Notes: generated by a model not told the origin, from the letters alone. A stretch of 33,390 nt of DNA from Cellulosilyticum sp. (GCA_017941635.1 JAGAVZ010000273.1:1-33390); one strand, 5' to 3'. Positions 16,989 through 26,697 are shown, numbered from the stretch's first letter. Program-made: numbers and translations.

Positions 16989-17438
16989 ATGAGGTTATCA
17001 ACCAAGGGCCGTTATGGTCTTCAAGCTATGGTTGACCTAGGTGTTTATTCCAAAGAAAAACATATATCACTTAAAAGTATAGCAGAACGACTTTCAATGT
17101 CGGAAAACTACCTAGAACAACTTATGGCCTTACTTAAGAAGAATAAACTAGTTGTTAGTGTAAGAGGTGCACAAGGGGGATATGCGTTAGCAAAGGAACC
17201 ATCAGAGATTACGATCGGTGAAATTTTACGAGCCTTAGAAGGATCACTTGCACCTACAGACTGTACATGCAAAGGCAATGTGGTACACTGTGCATTAGAT
17301 GGCAAATGTGTTACAAAGTCAGTATGGGAAAAAATACGTGACAGTATCGATAAAGTAGTAGATAATATTACCCTAGACCAATTAATGGACGACTATGAAA
17401 AGATAAATGAAGAAACGTTGCAAACATATTATATTTAA
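16989..17438 (+). CDS. iscR: Rrf2-family Fe-S-sensing repressor IscR
   Basis: A winged-helix transcription factor that senses cellular Fe-S status and probably represses its own operon. 149 residues from the ATG at 16989, eight bases after AGGAGG; a GTG three bases earlier would be too close. It starts MRLSTKGRYGLQAMVDL, the classic Rrf2 N-terminus, with the recognition helix around SMSENYLEQLMALLKK and the wing at VRGAQGGYALAK. Four Cys (C92, C94, C101, C107) lie where IscR binds its [2Fe-2S] cluster, which favours IscR over the cysteine regulator CymR. Two matching operators lie in its promoter. iscS begins 15 bases downstream. Confidence 0.92.
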   Translation: MRLSTKGRYGLQAMVDLGVYSKEKHISLKSIAERLSMSENYLEQLMALLKKNKLVVSVRGAQGGYALAKEPSEITIGEILRALEGSLAPTDCTCKGNVVHCALDGKCVTKSVWEKIRDSIDKVVDNITLDQLMDDYEKINEETLQTYYI

Positions 17439-17453
17439 TACGGAGGTATAACT

Positions 17454-18632
17454 ATGCAAAAAATTTATTTAGATAATGCGGCAACTACACCTGTTCGTCA
17501 AGAGGTAGTAGATGCAATGTTACCATACTTCACAGAGAATTTTGGAAATCCATCAAGCGTTTATCAAATTGCACAAATCAATAAAAAAGCAATTGATGAT
17601 GCAAGAGAAGTAATTGCAGATGCAATCGGTGCAAGAGCAAATGAAATCTTCTTTACAAGTGGTGGTTCGGAAGCAGATAACTGGGCAATCAAAGGAATCG
17701 CTCAGGCTCACAAAGCTAAAGGAAATCACATTATCACAACAAAAGTAGAACACCATGCAGTGCTTCACACATGTGAATACTTAGAGAAAAATGGTTATGA
17801 AGTGACATACCTAGATGTAGACGAATATGGTATGGTACATCCAGAAGATGTAGAAAAAGCAATTAAAGATACAACAATCTTAATTTCTATTATGTATGCA
17901 AATAATGAAATTGGAACAATTAACCCAATCAAAGAAATTGGTGCGATTGCAAAAGCACACAATATTCCATTCCATACAGATGCCGTTCAAGCAATTGGGC
18001 AACTTAAAATTGATGTAAAAGAAGAAAACATCGATTTACTTTCATTGTCAGGTCATAAAATTAATGGACCAAAAGGGATGGGCGTTCTTTACATCAGACG
18101 TGGTTTAAAAATTGAAAACCTTATCCATGGTGGTGCTCAAGAAAGAGGACGTCGTGCAGGTACAGAAAATGTAGCTGGTGTTGTAGGTCTTGCAAAAGCA
18201 ATGGAACTTGCTTATACAGATTTTGATGCTAAGATTGAAAAAATGACAAAACTTAGAGATAAATTAATTAATGGACTTTTAACAAGTATTCCATATACAA
18301 AATTAAATGGTCACCCTACACAAAGACTCGCAAACAATAGTAATATTGGTGTAGAATATGTTGAAGGTGAATCATTACTTCTTTTATTAGATATGAATGG
18401 AATCTGTGGTTCAAGTGGATCAGCATGTACATCTGGTTCATTAGACCCATCACACGTTCTTCTTGCAATTGGTATTCCACATGAAAGAGCACACGGTTCT
18501 ATCCGTATGACATTAGGCAGCCAAAATACAGAAGAAGAAATCGATAAAGTATTAGAAGTAATGCCTGGTATTGTTCAAAGAATGAGAGATATGTCTCCAC
18601 TTTGGGAAGAGGTAGTAAAAAATAATAAATAG
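17454..18632 (+). CDS. iscS: Cysteine desulfurase (NifS/IscS type)
   Basis: PLP enzyme that takes sulfur from cysteine as a protein persulfide for Fe-S assembly and tRNA thiolation. 392 residues, class V aminotransferase fold. Visible are NAATTPVRQEVVDAM near the N-terminus, TSGGSEADNWAIKG, HHAVLHTCEYLEKNGY, the PLP Lys K202 in SGHKINGPKGMG, and the sulfur-carrying Cys C325 in SSGSACTSGSLDPSHVL. K202 and C325 match the numbering known for NifS. GGAGGT precedes the ATG. With the U-type scaffold and mnmA next to it, it can serve both routes. Confidence 0.96.
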   Translation: MQKIYLDNAATTPVRQEVVDAMLPYFTENFGNPSSVYQIAQINKKAIDDAREVIADAIGARANEIFFTSGGSEADNWAIKGIAQAHKAKGNHIITTKVEHHAVLHTCEYLEKNGYEVTYLDVDEYGMVHPEDVEKAIKDTTILISIMYANNEIGTINPIKEIGAIAKAHNIPFHTDAVQAIGQLKIDVKEENIDLLSLSGHKINGPKGMGVLYIRRGLKIENLIHGGAQERGRRAGTENVAGVVGLAKAMELAYTDFDAKIEKMTKLRDKLINGLLTSIPYTKLNGHPTQRLANNSNIGVEYVEGESLLLLLDMNGICGSSGSACTSGSLDPSHVLLAIGIPHERAHGSIRMTLGSQNTEEEIDKVLEVMPGIVQRMRDMSPLWEEVVKNNK

Positions 18633-18703
18633 GATTTAAGTATATTCTATTACAACAATATACAAAGATATAAGAAACATTAAAGAAAACATGAGGTGAA
18701 TAT

Positions 18704-19156
18704 ATGTATAGCGAAAAAGTTATGGATCATTTTATGAATCCAAGAAATGTTGGTGAAATTGAAAATGCAAGTGGTGTAGGTACAGTTGGTAACGCTAAAT
18801 GTGGAGATATCATGAAAGTATATCTTCAAATCGAAGACGGTGTAATCAAAGATGCGAAATTCAAAACATTTGGTTGTGGTGCAGCAGTAGCAACTAGCTC
18901 AATGGCTACAGAACTTGTTATCGGAAAAACAATTGAAGAGGCACTTAAAATTACAAACAAATCAGTAGCAGAAGCACTTGATGGACTTCCACCAGTAAAA
19001 ATGCACTGCTCATTATTAGCTGAAGAATCTCTTCATGCAGCACTTTGGGATTATGCAGAGAAAAACGGTATCACAATTGAAGGACTTAAGCCACCAGTAG
19101 CAGACGTTCATGATCACGACCACGGTCATGATGAAGACGAGGAAGACGCTAACTAA
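18704..19156 (+). CDS. iscU: Fe-S cluster scaffold IscU/NifU N-terminal type, with acidic His-rich tail
   Basis: The scaffold on which IscS sulfur and iron are built into clusters. 150 residues. The three cluster Cys are in place: C33 (NAKCGD), C58 (FGCGAA) and C102 (MHCSLLAEE). [20 protein letters not shown] is the family start. After the U domain ends near residue 130 there is a C-terminal tail, [16 protein letters not shown], rich in His, Asp and Glu, that could hold metal; this tail is not part of the core family. The NifU Cys-rich C-terminal half is absent. Its stop overlaps the mnmA start by one base (TAATG). Confidence 0.95.
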   Translation: MYSEKVMDHFMNPRNVGEIENASGVGTVGNAKCGDIMKVYLQIEDGVIKDAKFKTFGCGAAVATSSMATELVIGKTIEEALKITNKSVAEALDGLPPVKMHCSLLAEESLHAALWDYAEKNGITIEGLKPPVADVHDHDHGHDEDEEDAN

Positions 19157-20238
19157 TGTCAACTAATCCAAAAAGAGTAGTAGTAGGTATGTCAGGGGGC
19201 GTAGATAGCTCCGTGACAGCCTATTTACTTAAAGAACAAGGTTATGAAGTAATTGGAATGACGATGCAAATTTGGCAAGAAGATGCGCCAGATGACAATA
19301 GTGGTGGCTGTTGTGGTCTCAGTGCGGTAGATGATGCAAGACGCGTTTGCCATAAGTTAGGCATTCCTCATTATGTTGTAAACTTTAGAAAAGACTTTAA
19401 GAAGCATGTTATTGACTACTTCTTAGATGAATATCAAAATGCACGTACACCAAATCCTTGTATTGCATGTAACCGTTATGTAAAATGGGAATCTATGCTC
19501 CAAAAAGCCCTTCAAATTGGGGCAGATTATATTGCAACAGGTCACTATGCACGTGTTATTCGTGATGAAGAAACAGGACGCTATGCGCTTAAACAATCTA
19601 AATCACTTGCAAAAGACCAAACTTATGCACTCTATAATCTGACACAACACCAATTAGAGCATACATTAATGCCTCTTGGTGATTATACAAAAGATGAAGT
19701 AAGAGCGATTGCAAAAGAGATTGGACTGGCTGTAGCAACAAAACCAGATAGTCAGGAAATCTGCTTCGTTCCAGATGATAACTATGCTGGATATATCGAA
19801 GAGGCCACAGGTAAACCATGTAAGCCAGGTAACTTTGTGGATAAGAACGGAAAAGTAGTAGGAAAACACAAAGGAATTATTCACTATACAATTGGACAAA
19901 GAAAAGGTCTTGGACTTTCTATGGGTAAACCAGTCTTTGTACAAAAGTTAGACCCAGTGAAAAATGAAGTTGTTGTTGGAGATAATGCAGATTTATTCAA
20001 AACAACTGTAACGGCAGATACACTTAATTTTATGCCTTTTAAAAAATTAGAGGGTGAAATGAAATGTAGTGCTAAAATTAGATACAATCAAAAACCAGAA
20101 CCATGTACAATTCGCATGGAAGGTGAAGATACATTAATTTGTGAATTTGATGAACCACAGCGTGCAGTAACACCAGGACAAGCACTTGTTCTTTATAATG
20201 GAGAAGAGCTTATCGGTGGCGGTACAATTGTGAAATAG
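19156..20238 (+). CDS. mnmA: tRNA-specific 2-thiouridylase MnmA
   Basis: Makes the 2-thio group of U34 in Lys, Glu and Gln tRNAs, using ATP and persulfide sulfur. 360 residues. The PP-loop SGGVDSSV is at residues 13-20. The catalytic Cys pair is visible: C102 in [12 protein letters not shown] and C203 in [24 protein letters not shown] and the C-terminal beta-barrel region are as in the family. The ATG overlaps the iscU stop, so translation is probably coupled, and the gene shares the IscR-controlled promoter. An additional CC pair at residues 52-53 is also present. Confidence 0.96.
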   Translation: MSTNPKRVVVGMSGGVDSSVTAYLLKEQGYEVIGMTMQIWQEDAPDDNSGGCCGLSAVDDARRVCHKLGIPHYVVNFRKDFKKHVIDYFLDEYQNARTPNPCIACNRYVKWESMLQKALQIGADYIATGHYARVIRDEETGRYALKQSKSLAKDQTYALYNLTQHQLEHTLMPLGDYTKDEVRAIAKEIGLAVATKPDSQEICFVPDDNYAGYIEEATGKPCKPGNFVDKNGKVVGKHKGIIHYTIGQRKGLGLSMGKPVFVQKLDPVKNEVVVGDNADLFKTTVTADTLNFMPFKKLEGEMKCSAKIRYNQKPEPCTIRMEGEDTLICEFDEPQRAVTPGQALVLYNGEELIGGGTIVK

Positions 20239-20252
20239 TTCATTGTTTGGAT

Positions 20253-20297
20253 AAAAAATAGGCGAAAGAGTTTTTGACTCTTTCGCCTATTTTTTTG
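20253..20297. terminator. Bidirectional terminator between mnmA and selO
   Basis: AAAAAATAGGCGAAAGAGT pairs with ACTCTTTCGCCTATTTTTT around a 5-base loop. The A-run on one side and T-run on the other serve both convergent genes. Confidence 0.95.
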
Positions 20298-20301
20298 TGC
20301 A

Positions 20302-21777
20302 TTATGTGCCACAGAAAGTACGATAGTTACAGCCGTTTGTATGAGGAGTGTGCATATAGGCTTCATCTATTTTGTTATAGTCATAAGGTTTGGTGATGAC
20401 TTGAAGCAATGCCTTAAGCACGTCATAATCATGATGTTGTGTAGCGGCATCGAGAGCCTCCTCTACGCGGTAGTTACGAGGGATAATAGCAGGATTACTT
20501 TGCATCATTAAGGAAGTCACAGCCTCTTTAGAAGTACCTTGCTGTGTAAGTCTTGCTTGCCATGCTTGATACCATTCTTTAAAATCATTTGAGTTAAAGA
20601 GGTCCATATCAGATAGATTTTGAGTAGTAAGCCTGTAAAAAGTATTAGTATAGTCTGCATTATAGCGTTGCATTAAGTTTAAGAGGCAATTAATAAGAGA
20701 TGGGTCCTGTTCATCTTCCGTATATAAGCCTAACTTGGCACGCATTCCATTAAGAAAATAGTTTTGATATTGTCGCCCAAAATCTGAAATGGCATCTTGG
20801 GCAAGAAGAATGGCTTTCTCACGATTCTCATGAAGAAGGGGGAGTAATGTTTCAGCAAATCGTGCAAGATTCCATCCAGCCATTTTGGGTTGATTTCCAT
20901 AAGCATATCTACCCTCGGTATCAATAGAGCTAAAAACAGTGTGTGGATCGTAGGTGTCCATAAAAGCGCATGGGCCATAATCAATGGTTTCTCCACTTAA
21001 GAGGATATTATCTGTATTCATCACACCATGAATAAAGCCTACGAGCTGCCATTTGGCGATGAGCTTAGCCTGTCGTTGAATCACTTCTTGGAGTAGATAG
21101 AGATAAGGATTATCTATGCTTGTTGTTGAGCAAAAATGTCTACTTAGTGTATAGTCGGCTAAGTCCTGAAGGTCTTTGGTGCTACCAAACCTGTAAGTGT
21201 ATTGAAATGTACCGATACGAATATGGCTTTGGGCTAATCGTGTTAAAATAGCACCCTCTAAAGGTTGTTCTCTATAGACACGTTCACCAGTGGTGACAAC
21301 AGCAAGGCTTCTTGTGGTGGGGATACCTAGGGCATGCATACCTTCACTGATGATGTATTCTCTAAGCATAGGACCTAAAGCTGCTTTGCCATCTCCTCTT
21401 CGGGAATAAGGCGTTCTTCCGGAACCTTTGAGCTGGACATCTAGTCTTTGTCCGCTTGGTGTTACATATTCACCAAGCAAGATGGCACGTCCATCACCTA
21501 ATGTTGAAAAATAACCAAATTGATGACCGGCATAAGCCTGGGCAATCGGGATGGATTCTTTTAAAAGTTGGTTACCGCATAAAAAGGCTAAGCCTTTCTC
21601 AGTAGTAAAAAAGCTTTCAGGTAAGCTGATTTCACTAGCGAGTCCTTTATTAAAGAGGACAAGCTGGGGTGTAGGGACTAAGCTAGGTAACTGCCTTGAA
21701 AAAAACAACTCTGGTAGAGATATATAGGTGTTTTCTAATTTGAAATCTGAATCTAAAGAAAATCTTTCTTGTTGCAT
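20302..21777 (-). CDS. selO: SelO/YdiU family protein AMPylase
   Basis: Pseudokinase-fold enzyme that transfers AMP from ATP to protein Ser, Thr or Tyr. 491 residues. The start is the ATG at 21777, six bases after AGGAGA; the longer frame from 21795 lacks a site. Family blocks include IAQAYAGHQFGYFSTLGDGR, LKGSGRTPYSRRGDGKA with the ATP-binding Lys and Arg, and NTDNILLSGETIDYGPCAF with the metal-binding Asn and Asp. It ends in YRTFCGT, the common bacterial C-terminus in which Cys stands where eukaryotic SelO has selenocysteine. It is transcribed against mnmA and shares that terminator. No obvious functional link to neighbours. Confidence 0.93.
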   Translation of the reverse strand: MQQERFSLDSDFKLENTYISLPELFFSRQLPSLVPTPQLVLFNKGLASEISLPESFFTTEKGLAFLCGNQLLKESIPIAQAYAGHQFGYFSTLGDGRAILLGEYVTPSGQRLDVQLKGSGRTPYSRRGDGKAALGPMLREYIISEGMHALGIPTTRSLAVVTTGERVYREQPLEGAILTRLAQSHIRIGTFQYTYRFGSTKDLQDLADYTLSRHFCSTTSIDNPYLYLLQEVIQRQAKLIAKWQLVGFIHGVMNTDNILLSGETIDYGPCAFMDTYDPHTVFSSIDTEGRYAYGNQPKMAGWNLARFAETLLPLLHENREKAILLAQDAISDFGRQYQNYFLNGMRAKLGLYTEDEQDPSLINCLLNLMQRYNADYTNTFYRLTTQNLSDMDLFNSNDFKEWYQAWQARLTQQGTSKEAVTSLMMQSNPAIIPRNYRVEEALDAATQHHDYDVLKALLQVITKPYDYNKIDEAYMHTPHTNGCNYRTFCGT

Positions 21778-21842
21778 TTGGTCTCCTATTCTCATTTATT
21801 TCTTAAGATGAATATAGAATTAGTTTATACTTAAGAAGCTTT

Positions 21843-21848
21843 ATTATA
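21843..21848 (-). promoter_or_regulatory. Possible -10 box of selO
   Basis: TATAAT on the minus strand, about 65 bases before the selO start, with only a weak -35 (TTATAG) at 17 bp. Between it and the gene lies an inverted repeat, TTCTTAAG (21800-21807) with CTTAAGAA (21830-21837). Confidence 0.35.
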
Positions 21849-21957
21849 CAGGATAATAAATATTGCTATAAATCAATCTAGATCAAAGCAATTGGATTTA
21901 TAGGTTGATGGAAATAAGGAAGTGGGAATAAAATTTAGAATATATAAAAAATAAAAG

Positions 21958-21986
21958 TTGTAAAATTACAAAAAACGATATATGAT
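21958..21986 (+). promoter_or_regulatory. Promoter of ilvE with overlapping palindrome
   Basis: -35 TTGTAA (21958-21963), 17-bp spacer and -10 TATGAT (21981-21986). The -35 lies in the palindrome TTGTAAAATTACAA (21958-21971), a possible operator. No T-box is present, unlike the main operon. Confidence 0.5.
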
Positions 21987-22037
21987 AACATAAAGTAGAA
22001 ATAAATTTTTAAGTGGAAAAGATTAGAGGGGATTAGA

Positions 22038-23063
22038 ATGGAAAAGAAAAATATTGATTGGTCAAATATTGGATTTGGTTATATACCTACTGAAAAAAGA
22101 TATGTATCAAACTTCAAAAATGGTGCATGGGATGAAGGATGTTTAACAGAAGATAATAAAATTGTCATGAGTGAGTGTGCAGGGGTACTTCAATATGCAC
22201 AAACATGTTTTGAAGGGTTAAAAGCTTACACAACAGAAGATGGACACATTGTCGTATTCCGTCCAGACTTAAATGCACAAAGAATGGTAGACTCAGCAAA
22301 AAGACTTGAAATGCCAGAGTTTCCAGTAGAACGCTTTGTAGAAGCCATTACAGAAGTGGTTAAAGCCAATGCAGCTTATGTTCCACCATATGGTACAGGG
22401 GCATCTTTATATATTCGTCCATATATGTTTGGTATTAGTCCAGTTATTGGGGTAAAACCAGCTGAAGAATATCAATTCCGTGCATTCTGTACACCAGTAG
22501 GACCATACTTCAAAGGTGGGGCAAAACCTATTACGATTAAAGTAAGTGATTTTGATCGTGCAGCGCCAAATGGTACAGGTCACGTAAAAGCAGGTCTTAA
22601 CTATGCTATGAGTTTACATGCGATTGTAACAGCTCATGAAGAAGGTTTTGATGAAAATATGTACTTAGACCCAAAAACAAGAACTAAAGTAGAAGAAACA
22701 GGCGGAGCTAACTTTATTTTTGTTACAAAAGACAATAAAGTCGTTACACCAAAATCAGATAGTATCCTGCCATCTATCACACGTCGTTCTTTGATTTATG
22801 TAGCCAAAGAATACTTAGGTCTTGAAGTAGAAGAAAGAGAGGTTCTTTTAGAAGAAGTTAAAGACTTTGCAGAATGTGGTTTATGTGGTACAGCTGCTGT
22901 TATTTCTCCAGTAGGTAAAATTTATAACCATGGTGAAGAAATTTGTTTCCCAAGTGGTATGGAAAAAATGGGACCAGTTATTCAAAAGCTTTATGATACG
23001 CTTACAGGTATTCAAATGGGTAAAATCGAAGCACCAGAAGGATGGATTAAACGTATTTTATAG
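22038..23063 (+). CDS. ilvE: Branched-chain amino acid aminotransferase
   Basis: PLP class IV aminotransferase that makes Leu, Ile and Val from their keto acids with glutamate. 341 residues, the length of the longer BCAT2-type group. The PLP Lys is K184 in NGTGHVKAGLNYAMSLHA. Other marks are GVLQYAQTCFEGLKAY near the N-terminus, YLDPKTRTKVEETGGANFIF, and SITRRSLIYVAKEYLGLEVEER. GAGGGG precedes the ATG by six bases. It supplies the last step of the pathway encoded at 2816-13425 but is a separate transcription unit, about 8.6 kb away. Confidence 0.95.
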   Translation: MEKKNIDWSNIGFGYIPTEKRYVSNFKNGAWDEGCLTEDNKIVMSECAGVLQYAQTCFEGLKAYTTEDGHIVVFRPDLNAQRMVDSAKRLEMPEFPVERFVEAITEVVKANAAYVPPYGTGASLYIRPYMFGISPVIGVKPAEEYQFRAFCTPVGPYFKGGAKPITIKVSDFDRAAPNGTGHVKAGLNYAMSLHAIVTAHEEGFDENMYLDPKTRTKVEETGGANFIFVTKDNKVVTPKSDSILPSITRRSLIYVAKEYLGLEVEEREVLLEEVKDFAECGLCGTAAVISPVGKIYNHGEEICFPSGMEKMGPVIQKLYDTLTGIQMGKIEAPEGWIKRIL

Positions 23064-23096
23064 AGAATGCTACAAATAAATTAAAATAGAGTCATC

Positions 23097-23157
23097 AAAA
23101 AACCGTAATGAGTATATAAGGATGAATGTGCCTTATAACTTATTACGGTTTTTATTT
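23097..23157. terminator. Bidirectional terminator between ilvE and the chemoreceptor gene
   Basis: AAAACCGTAATGAGTATATAAGG pairs almost fully with CCTTATAACTTATTACGG and the following T-run; the A-run ahead of it serves the minus-strand gene. Confidence 0.9.
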
Positions 23158-23159
23158 GC

Positions 23160-24641
23160 TTAATTAGAGAGTGTTAATGATTTTAACTGATCGCTTACAG
23201 ATTGTATCTCTTGTAATTTCATATTGATTTCTTTAATATGGTTGTTTTGAATATGTACGGAGTGATTTACTTCATTAGAGTTTTGGCTTTGAATTTCTGA
23301 AATGTGGGTTAATGCTTTGGCTTGTTCATGTACCTGCTCTAATAGATTTAGAATATTACTAATGTCTTTTACTTCAATTGCAATATGTTTGCTTAAGTTA
23401 TCCATAGATAAGGTTAAATTGTTGAAGGTATTATTAACATTTTGAACAGATTGATAGCCTTTTTCAATAGATTCACTACCGATTTTAACTTTCTCTTTTG
23501 CTTGTTTAGTCTTGAGTTGTAACATATCAATAATTTGCTTGATATGTTGTGAAGTTTCGTCACTTTGCATGGCTAACTTTTTAACTTCTTCAGCAACAAC
23601 TGTGAACCCTTTTCCAGATTCACCAGCACGAGCAGCTTCAATAGAAGCGTTTAATGCAAGTAGATTAGTTTGGCTAGCAAAGTCAGTAATACTTTTTAGT
23701 GACTCATTAATTTTTTCCATGTTTTGTTCCAGTTCACTGACAGTGTCAACAGCTACGTCCATAGCTTGATTAATAGTTTGCATCTGTGAATTCATTTGCT
23801 CGATTGTAATGGAGTTGTCTGCAATTTCATGGTTAACAGTTTGAGTGATTTGGTCCAGTATAGAAGAAACTTCTTTGGTTTGTTCTACAGTGTATTTTGT
23901 TTCATTGATTAATCCAAATACTTTGTTTACACTTGCTTCCTGTTGTTTCACACCTTCTACATTTTGATTAATAGCTGATGTAACATTTTCATTTACAATG
24001 GCAGTTGCATTCATTTTATCATTCACCTGATATAAGTTTTGATTTAAGGTGTCACTATAAGTTGTGATATGATTCATTGTTTCTTGAATTTTATTTAAAA
24101 GCTTTTGGCTTTCCATAGCTACTTGCTTGCTATAGAGCATATATTCACTACCCCATTTAGTGAGAAAGTATAAGATTAAAAGACCTAGTTCAAGTCTTAA
24201 GATACTTGGCATAGCATCTGCCTCTAATGAACCTAAAAATGATATATCAGAAAGTAGCATAAAAGCAAAAATCAAAACATTTAAGATACCAGCATAGATT
24301 ATGTGAGATTTAGGATTAAAATAGAGTGCTGACATACAAGAAGCTGCTAAGAATGTTACAAAGATTTCAGCACATCCATTTTCTATAGAGATAATAAAAA
24401 ATCCTACTAGACAAGGTAAGAGAGGAATAACTACACACTTTATGATATCTGGTATTGATTTTGTTTTAAATAATATAGATGCTATAATTGGAGCAAGATA
24501 AATCAAAGTGTAGATTAGTTTATTATTAGTTGAAGAAATGAGATTTTGAGCAACAAGCACAGTTGCTATGATCCAAGCTAAGATAGTATTAAAGCGATGT
24601 ATTCTATCTAAGCTAAATTCTTTGATTTCAATATAATTCAT
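23160..24641 (-). CDS. Methyl-accepting chemotaxis-like protein with six membrane segments
   Basis: 493 residues. The ATG at 24641 follows GGAGG by five bases; the ATG 12 bases earlier contains that site and is rejected. The first ~165 residues form about six closely packed membrane helices with almost no extracellular loop. There follows a long coiled coil without an evident HAMP domain, then the conserved MCP signalling tip [20 protein letters not shown] followed by [15 protein letters not shown]. It should control a CheA/CheW kinase, but none is in the window. Without a sensor loop it may read the membrane state or a small molecule within the bilayer; that is an inference. Confidence 0.9.
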   Translation of the reverse strand: MNYIEIKEFSLDRIHRFNTILAWIIATVLVAQNLISSTNNKLIYTLIYLAPIIASILFKTKSIPDIIKCVVIPLLPCLVGFFIISIENGCAEIFVTFLAASCMSALYFNPKSHIIYAGILNVLIFAFMLLSDISFLGSLEADAMPSILRLELGLLILYFLTKWGSEYMLYSKQVAMESQKLLNKIQETMNHITTYSDTLNQNLYQVNDKMNATAIVNENVTSAINQNVEGVKQQEASVNKVFGLINETKYTVEQTKEVSSILDQITQTVNHEIADNSITIEQMNSQMQTINQAMDVAVDTVSELEQNMEKINESLKSITDFASQTNLLALNASIEAARAGESGKGFTVVAEEVKKLAMQSDETSQHIKQIIDMLQLKTKQAKEKVKIGSESIEKGYQSVQNVNNTFNNLTLSMDNLSKHIAIEVKDISNILNLLEQVHEQAKALTHISEIQSQNSNEVNHSVHIQNNHIKEINMKLQEIQSVSDQLKSLTLSN

Positions 24642-24671
24642 TTGAACCTCCATATAATATAAGATATTTGG

Positions 24672-24680
24672 ATTATAGCA
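24672..24680 (-). promoter_or_regulatory. Extended -10 promoter of the chemoreceptor gene
   Basis: TGCTATAAT on the minus strand, an extended -10 with consensus hexamer, 31 bases before the start codon. The -35 region is poor, which an extended -10 can offset. Confidence 0.45.
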
Positions 24681-24784
24681 AGAGTAAATTTAGTTTTATA
24701 GTGTTAACTAAATTATATTGTGAATAATTATAATAATATTGTTGATGTTTATTATTTGTATAAGCTGTAAAATAATGACTGGTT

Positions 24785-24813
24785 TTGTCTATCCAATACA
24801 ACTGGAATATTTT
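24785..24813 (+). promoter_or_regulatory. Candidate promoter of the first Na/Pi cotransporter gene
   Basis: TTGTCT (24785-24790), 17-bp spacer, TATTTT (24808-24813). The second paralogue's promoter has the same -35 TTGTCT. Confidence 0.35.
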
Positions 24814-24892
24814 CATAAGAAACTTATAAAATCTTTATTTTGTGAAATACTAACTGTAGTTTAGTGGAAAAAGAAACATATGGAGGAAAACA

Positions 24893-26563
24893 ATGGATTG
24901 GACAGAACTTATATTGAACTTTATTGGTGGTTTTGGATTGTTCATGTTCGGAATGGAATATATGGGAGATGGATTACAAAAGGCGGCAGGAAGCAAGATG
25001 AAGAACATATTGGCTGCCTTAACAAGAAACCGCCTATTAGGAGTTTTGGTGGGGGCAGGTGTAACAGCCCTAATACAAAGCTCCTCAGCAACAACTGTTA
25101 TGGTAGTGGGTTTTGTAAATGTTGGTTTACTAAACCTCAAACAAGCAGTAGGTGTTATTATGGGAGCCAATATTGGAACCACGATTACATCTTGGATTGT
25201 AGCGCTTGGAGAATGGACAGAGTTTCTTAAACCCAGTGTCCTTGCACCAATTTTTATTGTAGCAGGTGTGCTACTTATTATGTTTGTAAAGAATACGCAG
25301 ATTAATTCCATTGGTCAAATTTTATTCGGTTTTGGTAGTTTATTCTTAGGGCTTGATATGATGAGTACCTCAGCTAAACCTTTAAGTCAGCTAGAAGAGG
25401 TAAAGAATTTATTTCTGGTGTTAGGAAACAATCCATTATTAGGCATTGTTACAGGAGCAGTTGTAACGGCTGTCATTCAAAGTTCTTCTGCTTCAGTAGG
25501 GATTTTACAGGCACTAGCATTGGCAGGTTTAGTACCATGGGGTTCTGCTATTTATATCATTTTAGGGCAAAATATTGGAACATGTATTACAGCAATTTTA
25601 TCTAGTATTAGTGGAAGTTTAAATGCGAAGCGTGCAGCGGCCATTCACTTCTTATTTAACCTTATTGGTTCAGTGATATTTGGGTTTATTGCAATCGTTG
25701 TGTTTAATATATGGCTACCTGATGTAAGAGACCAATTGATTACAGTGACTCAAATTAGTGTTGTGCATACTGTATTTAATGTTTTAAATACCATTTTATT
25801 ATTCCCATTTGGAAATACATTAGTTCACTTAGCAGAGACACTTGTTAAGGGACGTGAGAAAAATAAGGGAGAACAAGATGACTTTTTAGACGAACGTTTA
25901 TTACAAACCCCTCATATTGCTTTGCAAACGGCTAAAGATGAAACCGTACGTATGGGTGAGATTGCTTCAAATAATGTTCAAATGGCAGTAGAAGCTTTGT
26001 TTAATAGAAATGAAGAAAAGGTCAAAGCAGTATTTGAGACAGAAAAAGAAATCAATACGTTACAAGAAAAATTAAATGCTTATTTAATTAAGCTAGCCAA
26101 TTTAAGTTTGTCAGAGGCGGATCAAATCAGAGTAACGGAACTTTTTCATATGGTGAGTGATATTGAGCGTGTAGGTGACCATGCAGATAATATTGCAGAG
26201 TTAGCTATGGGTTTGAAAAATGATAATCTAAGTTTTTCAGAGATGGCTGAAAAAGAATTAGAGAGCATGACAAACATTGCGCTAGAGTCTTTTACAAAGG
26301 CAATTGATGCTTATGAGGGACAAGATAAGGCATTAGCTCAGGAAGTCTTGCCATTAGAAGAGCAAGTAGACCGTTTGGAAGAAAAATTACGTTCTAGACA
26401 TATGAAACGTTTAGCAAGAGAACAATGCTCACCTATTGCAGGGATCCTTTATTTGGATATGGTGAGTAATCTAGAACGTATTGCAGACCATGCTGCTAAT
26501 ATTGCACAACTTATATTAGATGATACACGTATTCTTACAATAGATGATGATAACCAACCTTAA
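24893..26563 (+). CDS. Na/Pi-cotransporter family protein with PhoU domain, copy 1
   Basis: A membrane protein that probably takes up phosphate with sodium (NptA/PF02690 type) joined to a PhoU-like regulatory domain. 556 residues. Residues 1-310 hold two inverted Na_Pi_cotrans repeats, marked by ALIQSSSATTVMVVGFVN and VIQSSSASVGILQALAL, with GANIGTT and GQNIGTCITAILSS. Residues 330-556 form PhoU-like helical bundles with MVSDIERVGDHADNIAEL and MVSNLERIADHAANIAQL. TGGAGG lies six bases before the ATG. A very similar paralogue lies at 31484. The ion and solute are inferred from family only. Confidence 0.9.
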   Translation: MDWTELILNFIGGFGLFMFGMEYMGDGLQKAAGSKMKNILAALTRNRLLGVLVGAGVTALIQSSSATTVMVVGFVNVGLLNLKQAVGVIMGANIGTTITSWIVALGEWTEFLKPSVLAPIFIVAGVLLIMFVKNTQINSIGQILFGFGSLFLGLDMMSTSAKPLSQLEEVKNLFLVLGNNPLLGIVTGAVVTAVIQSSSASVGILQALALAGLVPWGSAIYIILGQNIGTCITAILSSISGSLNAKRAAAIHFLFNLIGSVIFGFIAIVVFNIWLPDVRDQLITVTQISVVHTVFNVLNTILLFPFGNTLVHLAETLVKGREKNKGEQDDFLDERLLQTPHIALQTAKDETVRMGEIASNNVQMAVEALFNRNEEKVKAVFETEKEINTLQEKLNAYLIKLANLSLSEADQIRVTELFHMVSDIERVGDHADNIAELAMGLKNDNLSFSEMAEKELESMTNIALESFTKAIDAYEGQDKALAQEVLPLEEQVDRLEEKLRSRHMKRLAREQCSPIAGILYLDMVSNLERIADHAANIAQLILDDTRILTIDDDNQP

Positions 26564-26582
26564 GGTTGGTTATTATTTTTTT
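26550..26582 (+). terminator. Terminator overlapping the end of the cotransporter gene
   Basis: ATAACCAACC (26550-26559) pairs with GGTTGGTTAT (26564-26573) around loop TTAA, then a T run. The stop TAA (26561-26563) lies in the loop, so the last codons double as the terminator stem. Confidence 0.92.
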
Positions 26583-26691
26583 GATAATAAAACAGAAAAT
26601 AAATAGAAGTAGTTGTTTTAGAAAATAAAAGATGATAGAATGCCTAATAAAGTATAAATAGTATGAATATTTTGTTGATTAATTGGATTGC

Positions 26692-26697
26692 TATAAA
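26692..26697 (+). promoter_or_regulatory. Possible extended -10 of the moxR operon
   Basis: TGC followed by TATAAA, 73 bases before moxR. A second -10-like TATAAT is at 26720-26725. Neither has a good -35, so the choice is open. Confidence 0.3.
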
